From positions 1 through 64,000 of the forward strand of contig JAJVIN010000039.1 of the NCBI GenBank assembly GCA_022071945.1: a DNA stretch of 64,000 nt. Reading direction: 5' to 3'. Origin of the DNA: Thermoanaerobaculia bacterium. GTDB lineage: Bacteria; Acidobacteriota; Thermoanaerobaculia; UBA5066. The notes below the pieces were generated by a model. The model made no database searches and was not told where the DNA came from. It saw nothing but the letters and a program-made list of their open reading frames with translations. Every line of letters starts with the position of its first letter. Position 1 is the first letter of the stretch. Of the stretch, positions 8,724 to 18,631 are shown piece after piece. Both the position numbers and the translations under genes were made by a program.

Positions 8724-9970
8724 TGGCCCTGACAGAGTCGATCGTGAAAGAGGCCGCCGAACGCTTCGGCACGCCCCTTTACCTCTACGATTTCGATGCC
8801 CTCGAAGAGAGAGTCGAGGCCCTTCAGGCCGCGGCGGGGCCCAGGTTCACGCTCGCCTATGCGGTCAAGGCGAACCCCTCGCTGGCCGTTCTCTCATTCC
8901 TCGAGGGCCGGGGTCTCTCCGCGGACGTGGCCTCGGCGGGTGAGCTCGAGGCGGCGCGCAGGGCCGGCTTTCCTCCCCACAAACTCGTCTCCACCGGTCC
9001 TTCCAAGTGCGACCGGGATCTCGAGGCTCTGGTGCGAGAAGGCATCCTGCAGATCCACGTGGAGGGCTCGGACGAACTCCAGGTCCTCGACTCGATCGCG
9101 GCGAGGGAGAAGAAGATCGTCACGGCCGGTCTGCGGATCAACCCGCCCTGGGGGATCGCCGAGAAGAGAACGATCATCGGCGGTCCCGGCGCGAAGAAGT
9201 TCGGTTTCGACCTCGAGTCCGCGGCTCTCGAACTCGAGAGCCGGGATGAGCTCGGCCACGTCGTCATCGAGGGATTCCAGGTTTTCAACGCCTCCAACGT
9301 CCTCGATGCCGGTCTCCTGTCGGAAAACGCCGAGCACGTCGTCGAGCTGGCGGCGGAACTGTCAGAGCGCTTCGACGTTTTCGTGGCAACGATCGACTTC
9401 GGGGGCGGTCTCGGCGTTCCTTACTCGGACGACGAGTCTCCCCTCGACCTCGCGGCCCTCTCGGCCGGTCTTGCCCGCGTTGCCCGTAGAGTCGCGAGCC
9501 ACGCGCGGCTGGCGGAGGCCCGCCTCATCTTCGAGCCCGGGAGATTTCTCGTCGCGCCCGTGGGCCTCTACGTCACCAAGGTCCTCGGAACCAAGAGGTG
9601 CATGGGGATGAACTACGCCCTCGTGGACGGAGGCATCCACCACATGGTCCGGCCGGTGCTCCTCGGAACACCGCATCGCGCCCGGGTCGTGGGAGATCCC
9701 GGCCGCGAGCGTGTGCCCGTCGGGATCGCCGGCCCGCTCTGCACGAGCCTCGACGTGCTGCATCCGGAGACGCTCTTGCCCGAGCCGAGGCGCGGAGACC
9801 TCATCGCCTTCGAGAACGCCGGCGCTTACGGCTACACGGAGTCGATGCCCCTCTTTCTCTCCCACGAGTGGGCGGCGGAGGTGGGGTACAGACAGGGCAG
9901 GCTCGAATCCCTCAGGCGCCCGCCGAGGGTTTCCGAGATCCTCGACGCTCAGCGGATGCCGTTCGACTAG
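8723..9970 (+). CDS. lysA: PLP-dependent decarboxylase in lysA position (diaminopimelate decarboxylase, atypical)
   Basis: This 415-residue fold-III decarboxylase follows dapD by a TGATG overlap and would make lysine from meso-DAP. The PLP lysine is in AYAVKANPSL (Lys49), and the glycine-rich phosphate site (IDFGGGLGVP) and EPGR (271-274) are present. Two signature spots differ from canonical LysA: the active-site cysteine motif reads GPLCTSLD (Cys340) rather than CESGD, and the HIGSQ-type segment reads FQVFNASN. From memory these resemble the exosortase-associated decarboxylase branch. Position argues for DAP decarboxylase; the motifs leave room for another amino-acid substrate. An alternative GTG start exists at 8702. 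Confidence 0.75.
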   Translation: MALTESIVKEAAERFGTPLYLYDFDALEERVEALQAAAGPRFTLAYAVKANPSLAVLSFLEGRGLSADVASAGELEAARRAGFPPHKLVSTGPSKCDRDLEALVREGILQIHVEGSDELQVLDSIAAREKKIVTAGLRINPPWGIAEKRTIIGGPGAKKFGFDLESAALELESRDELGHVVIEGFQVFNASNVLDAGLLSENAEHVVELAAELSERFDVFVATIDFGGGLGVPYSDDESPLDLAALSAGLARVARRVASHARLAEARLIFEPGRFLVAPVGLYVTKVLGTKRCMGMNYALVDGGIHHMVRPVLLGTPHRARVVGDPGRERVPVGIAGPLCTSLDVLHPETLLPEPRRGDLIAFENAGAYGYTESMPLFLSHEWAAEVGYRQGRLESLRRPPRVSEILDAQRMPFD

Positions 9971-10096
9971 GAAAGGGGTTCCGCCGCGGGCCCTCTGCGT
10001 CAGCGCCGAACTGCTGGAGAGCCCCCCGCGCGTCCGGCAGGCCAGGACTTCTCGTGTCCTTCAGAGGCGAACCCCCCTCCGTCCCGGCGAGCGACG

Positions 10097-10102
10097 TAAT
10101 AT
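10097..10102 (+). promoter_or_regulatory. -10-like element close to the mutase start
   Basis: TAATAT lies only 9 bases before the ATG at 10112 in an otherwise GC-rich 141-base gap after lysA. A transcript starting 6-8 bases downstream would carry almost no leader. No clear -35 was found. Confidence 0.35.
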
Positions 10103-10111
10103 AGGTGGTTT

Positions 10112-11818
<1,707 letters not shown>

Positions 11819-11888
11819 GCCCGGCCCTTCAGAGACCCTCCTCCGGCGCCCCGTCTCTTGCGGTCCACAACTTGCTTTAGGGGAACTG

Positions 11889-13850
11889 ATGCGCGCTTCT
11901 TGCCGCCTGACTGTCGCTCTTGTCATCTCCATCCCGGGCCTCATCCACGCGGCCGAGCCGCCCGTGAAGGCTCCGTCCCAGGCTCTGTCCGCGTCCGAGA
12001 TCGCGCAGCGCGACGCCGTGGAGGCCTTTCTGCGCGGGAGGCTCTACGCCTCGGAAGGCGAGATCTCCGAGGCCCTCGAGAATCTGCGGAAGGCCGTCGA
12101 GAAGACCCCGAACGACGGACACTTGAGGCGTGAGTACGCCGATCTCCTGCTCGGGTTCCAGATCCTGCCCGAGGCGGAACGAGAGGCTCGCAAGGCTCTC
12201 GAGCTGATCCCGGACAGTCCCCTCGCGAACCGGACGCTCGGCCAGGTGCTTCTCGCCTCGGCCAAGGACAACAAGGGCTATACGGAGGCCGTCAAGTATC
12301 TGAAGAAGGCAGCCGAAGGGCGTCCATCGGACCCCTCGATCGCCGTCCCCCTCGCTCAGACGCTTCTGCGTCTGGAAAGGCCCCAGGAAGCCGCCTCGGC
12401 CCTGGAGAACGTCCTGGACAGGGGCCGCGGCCCGGCGATTCTCACCCTGTACGCCGAAGCCCTCGAGAAGTCCGAGCGGTACCAGGAAGCCGAGGAGGTG
12501 TGGGCCCAGCTGATTCGTCAGGAGCCGAACGGCATGAATGCGACGCTCGGCCTCCTTCGCGTGCTCGAGAGATCCCGCCAGTACGATCGCGCAATTCCCT
12601 TCATCGAGGGACTGGCGCAAAAGCAACCCCGAAACCTGGCGTTGCAGAACCAGCTGGGTCTCACTCTCCTGCGGGCGCGGAGGCTCGACGATGCGCGAAA
12701 GGTCTTCGAACAGATCCTCAAGGTCGATCCCGAGAACCGGGACGCCCTGCGCCAGGTCGCGATCGTCTACTCGGAATCGCTCGAGACCGACAAGGCCGAG
12801 GAGACCCTCAGGAGCCTCCAGAAGCTCGATCCCGACGATCCCGACGTTCCCTTCCGCCGGGCCCTGAACTTCATGGAAGTCCGCAGGTTTTCGGAGGCCG
12901 AAGCGATCCTGAAGGACCTCCGGCAGCAACTCGTCACCCGAAAGGCGGACAAGCAGGCCATCGCGCAGGTGGATGGACAGCTCGCGTACGCCGCGCTCTT
13001 GCGCAAGGACTACTCGGCCGCGCGCAGCCGCGCCCTTCCGCACCTGTACGGGCCTGAAGGCGTCAACTCCGGCAGCCTGAACCTTCTCTTGCAGGTGGCG
13101 CGGGAAGAGCACGACGACGCCGAGGGCCTGAGGCTTGCCCGCGAGGCGACGGCGAAGGGGGCCAAGGGGTTCGGCATCCAGGGCAGCCTCGGGGAGTTCC
13201 TCGTCCGGTCGAAAGACGCCGCGGATCAACGCGAAGGGACCAAGATTCTGGGCGAGATGGCGAAGTCGAAGGAGCGGGGCTCGGTTCTCGCCGCCGCCGA
13301 TGCCTGGCAGAGGCTCGAGAGGTACAAGGAAGCGGTCGACGCCGCCAATCAGGGTCTCTCCAATTTCCCGGGCGATCCCGATCTCCTCTTCCGTTTGGGC
13401 GCTTCGCTCGAGCGCGACAAGCGGCACGAGGAGGCGGTCAAGACGTTTCTCGAGCTGATCGCGGCCCGTCCGGATCACGCCGCGGCCCTCAACTATCTCG
13501 GCTACATGTGGGCCGAGAGAGGAGAGAACCTCGAGAAGGCGCAGGAGTTCATCGGCAAGGCGGTCGAGCTCGAGCCGTCGAACGGGGCCTATCTCGACTC
13601 CCTGGGCTGGGTCTACTACCAGGTTGGCAAGCTCGATCTCGCCGAGAAGTACCTTCTCGAGGCCGTCCGCCTGGCGCCTGACGACCCGACCGTCGAGGAG
13701 CACCTCGGCGACCTCTACGCAAAGAAGGGCGACCTTGCGCGGGCTCAAAAACACTGGAAGCGGGCGCTCGAGCTGAAACCCGAGGACGGGGGGAAGAAGC
13801 TGAACGAAAAGCTGGCCGCTTCCACCCCCGCCCAGCCGGAACGGAAGTGA
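11889..13850 (+). CDS. Secreted/periplasmic multi-TPR protein upstream of lolB
   Basis: This 653-residue protein begins with a signal peptide (MRASCRLTVALVISI..., cleavage after about IHAA) and is otherwise tetratricopeptide repeats, for example EGEISEALENLRKAVEKTPN, and near the C-terminus AAALNYLGYMWAERG and DSLGWVYYQVGKLDLAEKYL. TPR proteins act as scaffolds; no enzyme domain is seen. In Pseudomonas a large TPR protein sits in the same position ahead of lolB-ispE-tRNA-Gln-prs-rplY-pth, which supports a conserved envelope role. Its stop overlaps the next gene as GTGA. ATG 11889 was chosen because the signal peptide starts there. Confidence 0.85.
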   Translation: MRASCRLTVALVISIPGLIHAAEPPVKAPSQALSASEIAQRDAVEAFLRGRLYASEGEISEALENLRKAVEKTPNDGHLRREYADLLLGFQILPEAEREARKALELIPDSPLANRTLGQVLLASAKDNKGYTEAVKYLKKAAEGRPSDPSIAVPLAQTLLRLERPQEAASALENVLDRGRGPAILTLYAEALEKSERYQEAEEVWAQLIRQEPNGMNATLGLLRVLERSRQYDRAIPFIEGLAQKQPRNLALQNQLGLTLLRARRLDDARKVFEQILKVDPENRDALRQVAIVYSESLETDKAEETLRSLQKLDPDDPDVPFRRALNFMEVRRFSEAEAILKDLRQQLVTRKADKQAIAQVDGQLAYAALLRKDYSAARSRALPHLYGPEGVNSGSLNLLLQVAREEHDDAEGLRLAREATAKGAKGFGIQGSLGEFLVRSKDAADQREGTKILGEMAKSKERGSVLAAADAWQRLERYKEAVDAANQGLSNFPGDPDLLFRLGASLERDKRHEEAVKTFLELIAARPDHAAALNYLGYMWAERGENLEKAQEFIGKAVELEPSNGAYLDSLGWVYYQVGKLDLAEKYLLEAVRLAPDDPTVEEHLGDLYAKKGDLARAQKHWKRALELKPEDGGKKLNEKLAASTPAQPERK

Positions 13851-14482
13851 GGAGAGCCTCTCCCGGAGTCCTGGCTCTCTTCCTCGTTCTCTCTGGTTGC
13901 CAGACGGCGAGCCCCCGGGTCGAGCCCGTCAGCGGGGAAGAGCTCGTGAGGCTCCGGTCCCTCGTTGCGTCCTGGCAGGAAAAGGCCTTCTCGCCCCGGC
14001 GTCTGAAGGCCCTCTACTCAGTCGAGACGAATCCCAAGGTGGGCCCGATCATGAGGGGCTACGTCTCGTTCTTCTGGGACGGTGAGACCCTTGTCTGGCG
14101 AGCGTCGGCCCCGATGGCGGGCAACGTGCGCGGCGGAACGATCGAACGGGATGGCTTCGAGAGCACGGGCCTCTTGCCCCTCGACATCCCGGCCGCCGAC
14201 GTCGTCGGCGTCTTTCTTGGCGTGCCCGGCTGGGACATCGTCAACAGCCCCGTTTTCGCGGCGAAGGACGGCTACCGCATGGTTTCCGGAACGCGGGAAA
14301 TGGTGTTCTCACCGGGCCGCGGGGTCCTCTCGCAGTCCCTGCCCAACCGCATCTCCGCGACGTTCGAGCCCGGCGACGGCCTGCCGCGCGCCATCACCGT
14401 GGCGGGGCCGGACGGGAAGGCTGTGTTTCGGATGCAGAGCCTCCTCCCGTGGCCTGCCGGGGAAGGAGTCCCCCCAGAGTGA
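13847..14482 (+). CDS. LolB-like outer-membrane lipoprotein
   Basis: This 211-residue protein has a lipoprotein signal (ALFLVLSGC, lipidated Cys about 18) and a mature part rich in beta strands with LKALYSVETNPKVGPIMRG and YVSFFWDGETLVWRASAPM, resembling the LolA/LolB concave beta-barrel that receives lipoproteins. Position is the stronger argument: lolB lies directly upstream of ispE in Gammaproteobacteria, and here GTGA overlaps couple it to the TPR gene before and ispE after. Sequence identity to true LolB could not be measured, so 'LolB-like' is an inference. Confidence 0.6.
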   Translation: MRRASPGVLALFLVLSGCQTASPRVEPVSGEELVRLRSLVASWQEKAFSPRRLKALYSVETNPKVGPIMRGYVSFFWDGETLVWRASAPMAGNVRGGTIERDGFESTGLLPLDIPAADVVGVFLGVPGWDIVNSPVFAAKDGYRMVSGTREMVFSPGRGVLSQSLPNRISATFEPGDGLPRAITVAGPDGKAVFRMQSLLPWPAGEGVPPE

Positions 14483-15327
14483 CGGGTACCCTGACGCTCG
14501 ATTCGTTCGCGAAGATCAACCGGAGTCTCCTCGTCAGAGGGAAGAGGCCGGATGGATTCCACGAGCTCGATACGCTCTTCTCGACGATCGACCTCTCCGA
14601 CAGGCTCACGTTCAAGAAGGCCGGAACGACGACCCTGACGTGCTCCGATGCCGCCCTGCCGGTGGGACCCGAGAACCTCGTCGTGAAGGCCGTGAGGAAG
14701 CTCCAGGAGCTCTGGGGCTTTGCGGGCGGACTCGAGATTCACCTCGAGAAAAGGATCCCGTGGGGGGCCGGACTCGGGGGCGGCAGCTCGAACGCGGCCG
14801 TCACGCTCTTGGCCTCGGCCCGGATCTTCTCGCCATCCGTCTCGCGGGAGTCTCTCCACCCGGTTGCGCTCGAGCTCGGGTCGGATGTGCCGTTCTTTCT
14901 CCTCGGCGGATCGGCCCGCGGCCAGGGACGAGGCGAAAGGCTCCGGCCTGTCGCCTCCGGTCCCGACGAACCCGTCGTTCTCCTGATCCCGCCCTTCCGC
15001 CTCTCGACTCCAGAGGTCTTCAGGACTCTCGGGGCCGGGCCCATCCAGGGCACGCCGGGCCCGACGGATCTGCCGGATCAGAACGACCTCGAGGTCCCGG
15101 CGGGAAAGCTGAAGCCCGAGATTCATCGCTATCTGCGGTCGCTCTTGGACTCGAAGGCGCGGCAAGCCCGGATGTCGGGCAGCGGATCGTGTCTGTTTGG
15201 AATCTATGGTTCCCCGAGTGAGGCCGACGAGGCGGCGCGAGGGCTCTCCGAGCTCCACCCCGAGTGCCGGTTCGCCGTGACTCGAACCGTTGGAAGAACC
15301 GAGTACGAGGCCCGCGCTGTACCGTGA
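14479..15327 (+). CDS. ispE: 4-diphosphocytidyl-2-C-methyl-D-erythritol kinase
   Basis: This 282-residue GHMP kinase phosphorylates CDP-methylerythritol in the MEP isoprenoid pathway. It opens with DSFAKINRSLLVRGKRPDG, the ispE N-terminal motif. The ATP loop is PWGAGLGGGSSNAAVTLL, and the C-terminal GHMP motif is ARMSGSGSCLFGI. It starts with GTG inside the stop of the LolB-like gene. It is followed after 37 bases by tRNA-Gln and then prs. Confidence 0.95.
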   Translation: MTGTLTLDSFAKINRSLLVRGKRPDGFHELDTLFSTIDLSDRLTFKKAGTTTLTCSDAALPVGPENLVVKAVRKLQELWGFAGGLEIHLEKRIPWGAGLGGGSSNAAVTLLASARIFSPSVSRESLHPVALELGSDVPFFLLGGSARGQGRGERLRPVASGPDEPVVLLIPPFRLSTPEVFRTLGAGPIQGTPGPTDLPDQNDLEVPAGKLKPEIHRYLRSLLDSKARQARMSGSGSCLFGIYGSPSEADEAARGLSELHPECRFAVTRTVGRTEYEARAVP

Positions 15328-15364
15328 CCGTGGCGACCGCGCTATGATCCGGCGCCGAGCCGGA

Positions 15365-15439
15365 TGGGGAGTCGACAAGTGGTAAGTCAGCGGTCTTTGG
15401 AACCGCCAATCGCAGGTTCGAATCCTGCCTCCCCAGCCA
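15365..15439 (+). tRNA. tRNA-Gln (anticodon TTG), CCA encoded
   Basis: The acceptor stem pairs TGGGGAG (15365-15371) with CTCCCCA, followed by discriminator G (15436) and genomic CCA (15437-15439). The T-arm is GCAGG-TTCGAAT-CCTGC. The anticodon arm GCGGT-CTTTGGA-ACCGC places TTG at positions 34-36, which reads CAA and, by wobble, CAG. The total is 75 bases including CCA. It lies between ispE and prs, the same place tRNA-Gln occupies in Pseudomonas. Confidence 0.95.
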
Positions 15440-15466
15440 TCTCGTGCCGGCTCAGAGAAGAGCACG

Positions 15467-16420
15467 ATGCCTGACTCCACGATCGGGGACTTGAAGGTTT
15501 TCGGTGGGCGAGCCCACCCCTCCCTCACCGCCGAGATCTGCCGCAACCTGGGCCTGGAGGCCGGCAAGGTCACCCTCTACAACTTCTCGGACGGTGAGAA
15601 CTACTGCCAGATCGAGGAGAACGTCAGGGGAGGCGACGTCTTCATCGTCCAGCCGACCTGCTCTCCGGTGAACAACAACATCATGGAGTTGCTGATCCTG
15701 CTCGACGCGTTCAAGCGTTCGTCGGCGTCGCGGATCACGGCAGTTCTCTCGTATTACGGCTACGCCCGCCAGGACCGGAAAGACAAGCCCCGGGTCCCGA
15801 TCACGGCGAAGCTGGTGGCGGACCTCCTGGTGGCGGCCGGCGCGGACCGGCTCCTGTGCGTCGATCTCCACGCCCCGCAGATCCAGGGTTTCTACAACAT
15901 TCCGGTCGATCACCTCTTCGCGGCCCCGATCCTCCTCGACGCCATCCGCGATTCGCAGCTCGATCCCCTGACGGTCGTCTCGCCGGATGCCGGCGGCGTG
16001 GAACGGGCGCGGGCCTTCGCACGTCGTCTCGGATGCGGCCTGGCGATCGTGGACAAGCGGCGGAAGGGCAAGAACGAGGTGGAGGTCCTTCACATCATCG
16101 GAGACGTGCGGGACAGGAACTGCATCATCATCGACGACATCATCGACACCGCCGGGACCCTGATCAACACGGTGCAGGCGCTGCAGGCGAATGGGGCGCG
16201 CCGCATTTTCGCGGCCTGTGTCCATCCCGTCCTCTCGGGACCGGCGCTCGAGCGGATCAACTCCAGCGCCATCGAACGCGTCTTCTGCACGAACACCCTG
16301 CCGGTCGACGACAAGGTCCAGAAAAGCCCGATCTTGACGCCCCTCTCGATCGCCCCTCTTTTGGCCGAGGCGATCCGCCGGATTCACGAGGGCGCTTCCG
16401 TTTCTTCCCTTTTCGTCTAG
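15467..16420 (+). CDS. prs: Ribose-phosphate pyrophosphokinase (PRPP synthetase)
   Basis: This 317-residue protein makes PRPP from ribose 5-phosphate and ATP for nucleotide, histidine and tryptophan synthesis. Motifs are FSDGENYCQIEENVRGGDVF near the N-terminus, SYYGYARQDRKDKPR for ATP binding, and the PRPP loop CIIIDDIIDTAGTL. VDLHAPQIQGFY provides the metal-binding histidine. The length matches class I bacterial enzymes. Its ATG lies 27 bases after the tRNA, so tRNA and mRNA may be processed from one transcript. Confidence 0.97.
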   Translation: MPDSTIGDLKVFGGRAHPSLTAEICRNLGLEAGKVTLYNFSDGENYCQIEENVRGGDVFIVQPTCSPVNNNIMELLILLDAFKRSSASRITAVLSYYGYARQDRKDKPRVPITAKLVADLLVAAGADRLLCVDLHAPQIQGFYNIPVDHLFAAPILLDAIRDSQLDPLTVVSPDAGGVERARAFARRLGCGLAIVDKRRKGKNEVEVLHIIGDVRDRNCIIIDDIIDTAGTLINTVQALQANGARRIFAACVHPVLSGPALERINSSAIERVFCTNTLPVDDKVQKSPILTPLSIAPLLAEAIRRIHEGASVSSLFV

Positions 16421-16522
16421 AATCGGCGTTCCGCCGCGGCATGGCCGTGGTGTGTTCACACAACGACGGACCAGGTGCCCGGAGCCCGAAAGCCCGGACC
16501 ACTTGCCCGGAAAGAGGGAGAA

Positions 16523-17218
16523 ATGCTCAAAGAAGCAGCCGTGCTCGAAGTCGAGCGCCGTCAGCAGTCCGGAAAGAACGCCGCCAATCGCTATCGTGAC
16601 CGTGACTTGATCCCGGCCGTCATCTACGGCGGGGGCGCGGGACTGGAGCCGATGTCGCTCGTCGTTCCCCGCAAGGCGCTGGCGACGATCATCAACCAGA
16701 AGGGCCACGAGAACTCGATCTTCAAGCTGCGCCTGAAGGGGACGGATCAGGAACGGCACGTGATGATCCGCGACATGTCGGTCCACCCCGTCAGCCGCCG
16801 GATCCAGCACGTCGACTTCGTCCGCATCCTGACGGACCGGAAGCTGAAAATCCGCGCGAGGATCGACATCACGGGTATTCCGAAGGGCGTCAAGAACCAG
16901 GGGGGGTTCCTCAACGTCGTCACGCACGACCTGATGATCGAGTGCCTCCCGGCTGACATCCCCGAGAGCATCCATGTGGACGTGTCCGAGCTCGCTCTTC
17001 ACGACTCGCTTCGCGTGAGCGACCTGAAGCTCGGGGAGAACGTCAAGATCCTGGGGTCCGGAGGCCGGGTCATCGCTCACGTCGGAATCTCGAAGGGTGA
17101 GGAATCGGCCGTGGCCGCGACCGCTCCCGTGGCTCCGGCTGGAACCGAGCCCGAGGTGATCAAGAAGGGCAAGAAGGAAGAGGAAGCCAAGGCTCCCGAG
17201 AAGAAGGAGAAGAAGTAA
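16523..17218 (+). CDS. rplY: 50S ribosomal protein L25, general stress protein Ctc form
   Basis: This 231-residue protein has the 5S-rRNA-binding L25 domain in its first 95 residues (ANRYRDRDLIPAVIYGGG) followed by the TL5/Ctc C-terminal beta domain and a Lys/Glu-rich tail (KKGKKEEEAKAPEKKEKK). This is the long Ctc form, not the 94-residue E. coli form. The ATG at 16523 has AGAGGGAG upstream. Its stop shares one base with the proposed ATT start of pth. Confidence 0.93.
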   Translation: MLKEAAVLEVERRQQSGKNAANRYRDRDLIPAVIYGGGAGLEPMSLVVPRKALATIINQKGHENSIFKLRLKGTDQERHVMIRDMSVHPVSRRIQHVDFVRILTDRKLKIRARIDITGIPKGVKNQGGFLNVVTHDLMIECLPADIPESIHVDVSELALHDSLRVSDLKLGENVKILGSGGRVIAHVGISKGEESAVAATAPVAPAGTEPEVIKKGKKEEEAKAPEKKEKK

Positions 17219-17841
17219 TTTCCTCGGACTGGACCCTCATCGCCGGGCTCGGCAACCCAGGAGACCGGTACACGGGGACGCGGCACAACGTCGGGTTCGA
17301 CACGATCGACGCTCTGGCGGCGTCGGTGAGGACGCCGGCGGGCTACGGGATCCGCGTCGATCGCTTCGATTGCCGGGCCCTGGTCGGACAGGCGAGGGTC
17401 GAGGGGAAGATGGTGCTCTTCGCCAAGCCTCAGACCTTCATGAACCTCTCGGGGGAGTCGGTCAAGGGGCTCATGCAGAAGTACGAAATCGACCGCGAGA
17501 GACTCCTCGTCATCGCGGACGACGCCGCCCTTCCCCTCGGGAGGCTCCGGTTGAGGCGGTCCGGGTCCGATGGCGGCCAGAAGGGGCTCCGGAGCATCAT
17601 CTCGTGCCTCGGCTCCGAGGATTTCCCGAGGCTGAGGTTCGGGATCGCGGGAGAGACCTTCCGTCCCGGGACGGATCTTTCAGACTACGTTCTCGAGAGG
17701 TTCGGAAAGGCCGAGCGAGAGGACGTCAAGCAAGGAATCGAGCGCGCCTGCGAGGCCGTGAGGGTCTTCCTGACCCGCGGCATCGAGGACGCCATGAACG
17801 AGTTCAACCGTCCGCAGGAGGGCGTGCCTGCGGAATCCTGA
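17218..17841 (+). CDS. pth: Peptidyl-tRNA hydrolase, with apparent ATT start codon
   Basis: Pth releases peptides from prematurely dropped peptidyl-tRNA. The family N-terminus (TLIAGLGNPGDRYTGTRHN) is encoded from about 17233, upstream of the first ATG/GTG/TTG at 17326, so a later start would delete the catalytic Asn and His. The only plausible initiator is ATT at 17218, overlapping the rplY stop (TAATT) with AAGGAG 8 bases before it. This gives 207 residues, the normal length. The second motif reads ADDAALPLGRLRLRRSG then GGQKGLRS, so the usual GGHNGL carries Gln and Lys. A sequencing error removing a normal start is the alternative. Confidence 0.88.
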   Translation: MSSDWTLIAGLGNPGDRYTGTRHNVGFDTIDALAASVRTPAGYGIRVDRFDCRALVGQARVEGKMVLFAKPQTFMNLSGESVKGLMQKYEIDRERLLVIADDAALPLGRLRLRRSGSDGGQKGLRSIISCLGSEDFPRLRFGIAGETFRPGTDLSDYVLERFGKAEREDVKQGIERACEAVRVFLTRGIEDAMNEFNRPQEGVPAES

Positions 17842-17844
17842 CAA

Positions 17845-17889
17845 CCCTTGGTCCCCCAACACATGGGGGGACCTCGCCCGGACCAAGGG
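17845..17889 (+). promoter_or_regulatory. Structured leader upstream of rpsF with two competing hairpins
   Basis: CCCTTGGTCC (17845-17854) is a perfect inverted copy of GGACCAAGGG (17880-17889). Inside, GGTCCCCC (17850-17857) can instead pair with GGGGGACC (17866-17873) around loop AACACATG. The two stems share GGTCC and so exclude each other. The ribosome site AAGGAGG of rpsF follows about 14 bases later. The place is where the S6:S18-binding autoregulatory RNA is known in other bacteria; whether this is that motif was not tested. Confidence 0.55.
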
Positions 17890-17917
17890 TCCGGACGATC
17901 CACAAGGAGGACATTTC

Positions 17918-18340
17918 GTGAAACAAGCGGTATCCGCAAAGAGGCTGTACGACCTCGTGTTTCTCGTCGTTCCGGACCGGGACGAACAGGAAACAGCAGC
18001 CGTCGTGGACGACTTCCGCAAGCTCCTCGTCGAGCGCGGCGCCACGATCGAGAAGGACGAGTCGATGGGCCGGCGCCGCCTGGCGTACCCCATCAAGAAG
18101 AAGACGGAAGCCACCTACCACAACTTCCTCTTCACGGCCGAGCCCGGGTGCGTGGCTGAAGTGCAGCGCAAGATGAAGATCTCCGAGGCTGTCCTGCGTT
18201 ACCTCACGGTCCGCGTCGACGAAGAGATGCGGCACGGCCAGAAGGTTGCCAAGAGGACCAAGCCCCGGACTCCGCGTCCCGTTCCGCACGAAGAGATGCC
18301 GGCCGACTTCGGCGTGCCGCCGGTCGAACCGAAGGAATAG
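17918..18340 (+). CDS. rpsF: 30S ribosomal protein S6
   Basis: This 140-residue protein shows the S6 ferredoxin-like fold: YDLVFLVVPD at the N-terminus, DESMGRRRLAYPIKKKTEA, and VLRYLTVRVDEE as the last strand. A Pro-rich tail of about 35 residues extends beyond the core. GTG at 17918 is the start, with AAGGAGG 8 bases before. It heads rpsF-rpsR-DUF2232-rplI and probably autoregulates with S18. Confidence 0.95.
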   Translation: MKQAVSAKRLYDLVFLVVPDRDEQETAAVVDDFRKLLVERGATIEKDESMGRRRLAYPIKKKTEATYHNFLFTAEPGCVAEVQRKMKISEAVLRYLTVRVDEEMRHGQKVAKRTKPRTPRPVPHEEMPADFGVPPVEPKE

Positions 18341-18358
18341 AGAGGGAGGCGAGTCGAA

Positions 18359-18631
18359 ATGAAACCAGGATCCAGTTCTTCCGGCCCGGCCGGAAAGAAG
18401 CCTGCCAAGAAGAAGTTCTTCGTTCGCCGCAAGAGGGTCTGCAAGTTCACGGTCGAGAAGATCGGGTACATCGACTTCAAGGACGTGAAGCTCCTGGCGG
18501 GGTTCATCCCCGAGCGGGCAAAGATCCTCCCGCGCCGCATCAGCGGGACCTCCGCCTTTTATCAGCGCAAGCTGGCCACGGCGATCAAGCGGGCGCGCTA
18601 TCTGGCGCTCCTGCCCTACATCGCCGACTGA
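18359..18631 (+). CDS. rpsR: 30S ribosomal protein S18
   Basis: This 90-residue basic protein carries the S18 core [21 protein letters not shown] and [23 protein letters not shown] single cysteine (RRKRVCKF) is near the N-terminus, so it is not the zinc-binding four-cysteine form. It binds with S6 on the 16S platform and lies 18 bases after rpsF. Confidence 0.96.
   Translation: MKPGSSSSGPAGKKPAKKKFFVRRKRVCKFTVEKIGYIDFKDVKLLAGFIPERAKILPRRISGTSAFYQRKLATAIKRARYLALLPYIAD

Noticed and set aside
17326-17841. pth starting at GTG 17326
   Set aside because: This would remove GLGNPG and RHNVGF, which contain catalytic residues, and shorten the protein to 171 residues.
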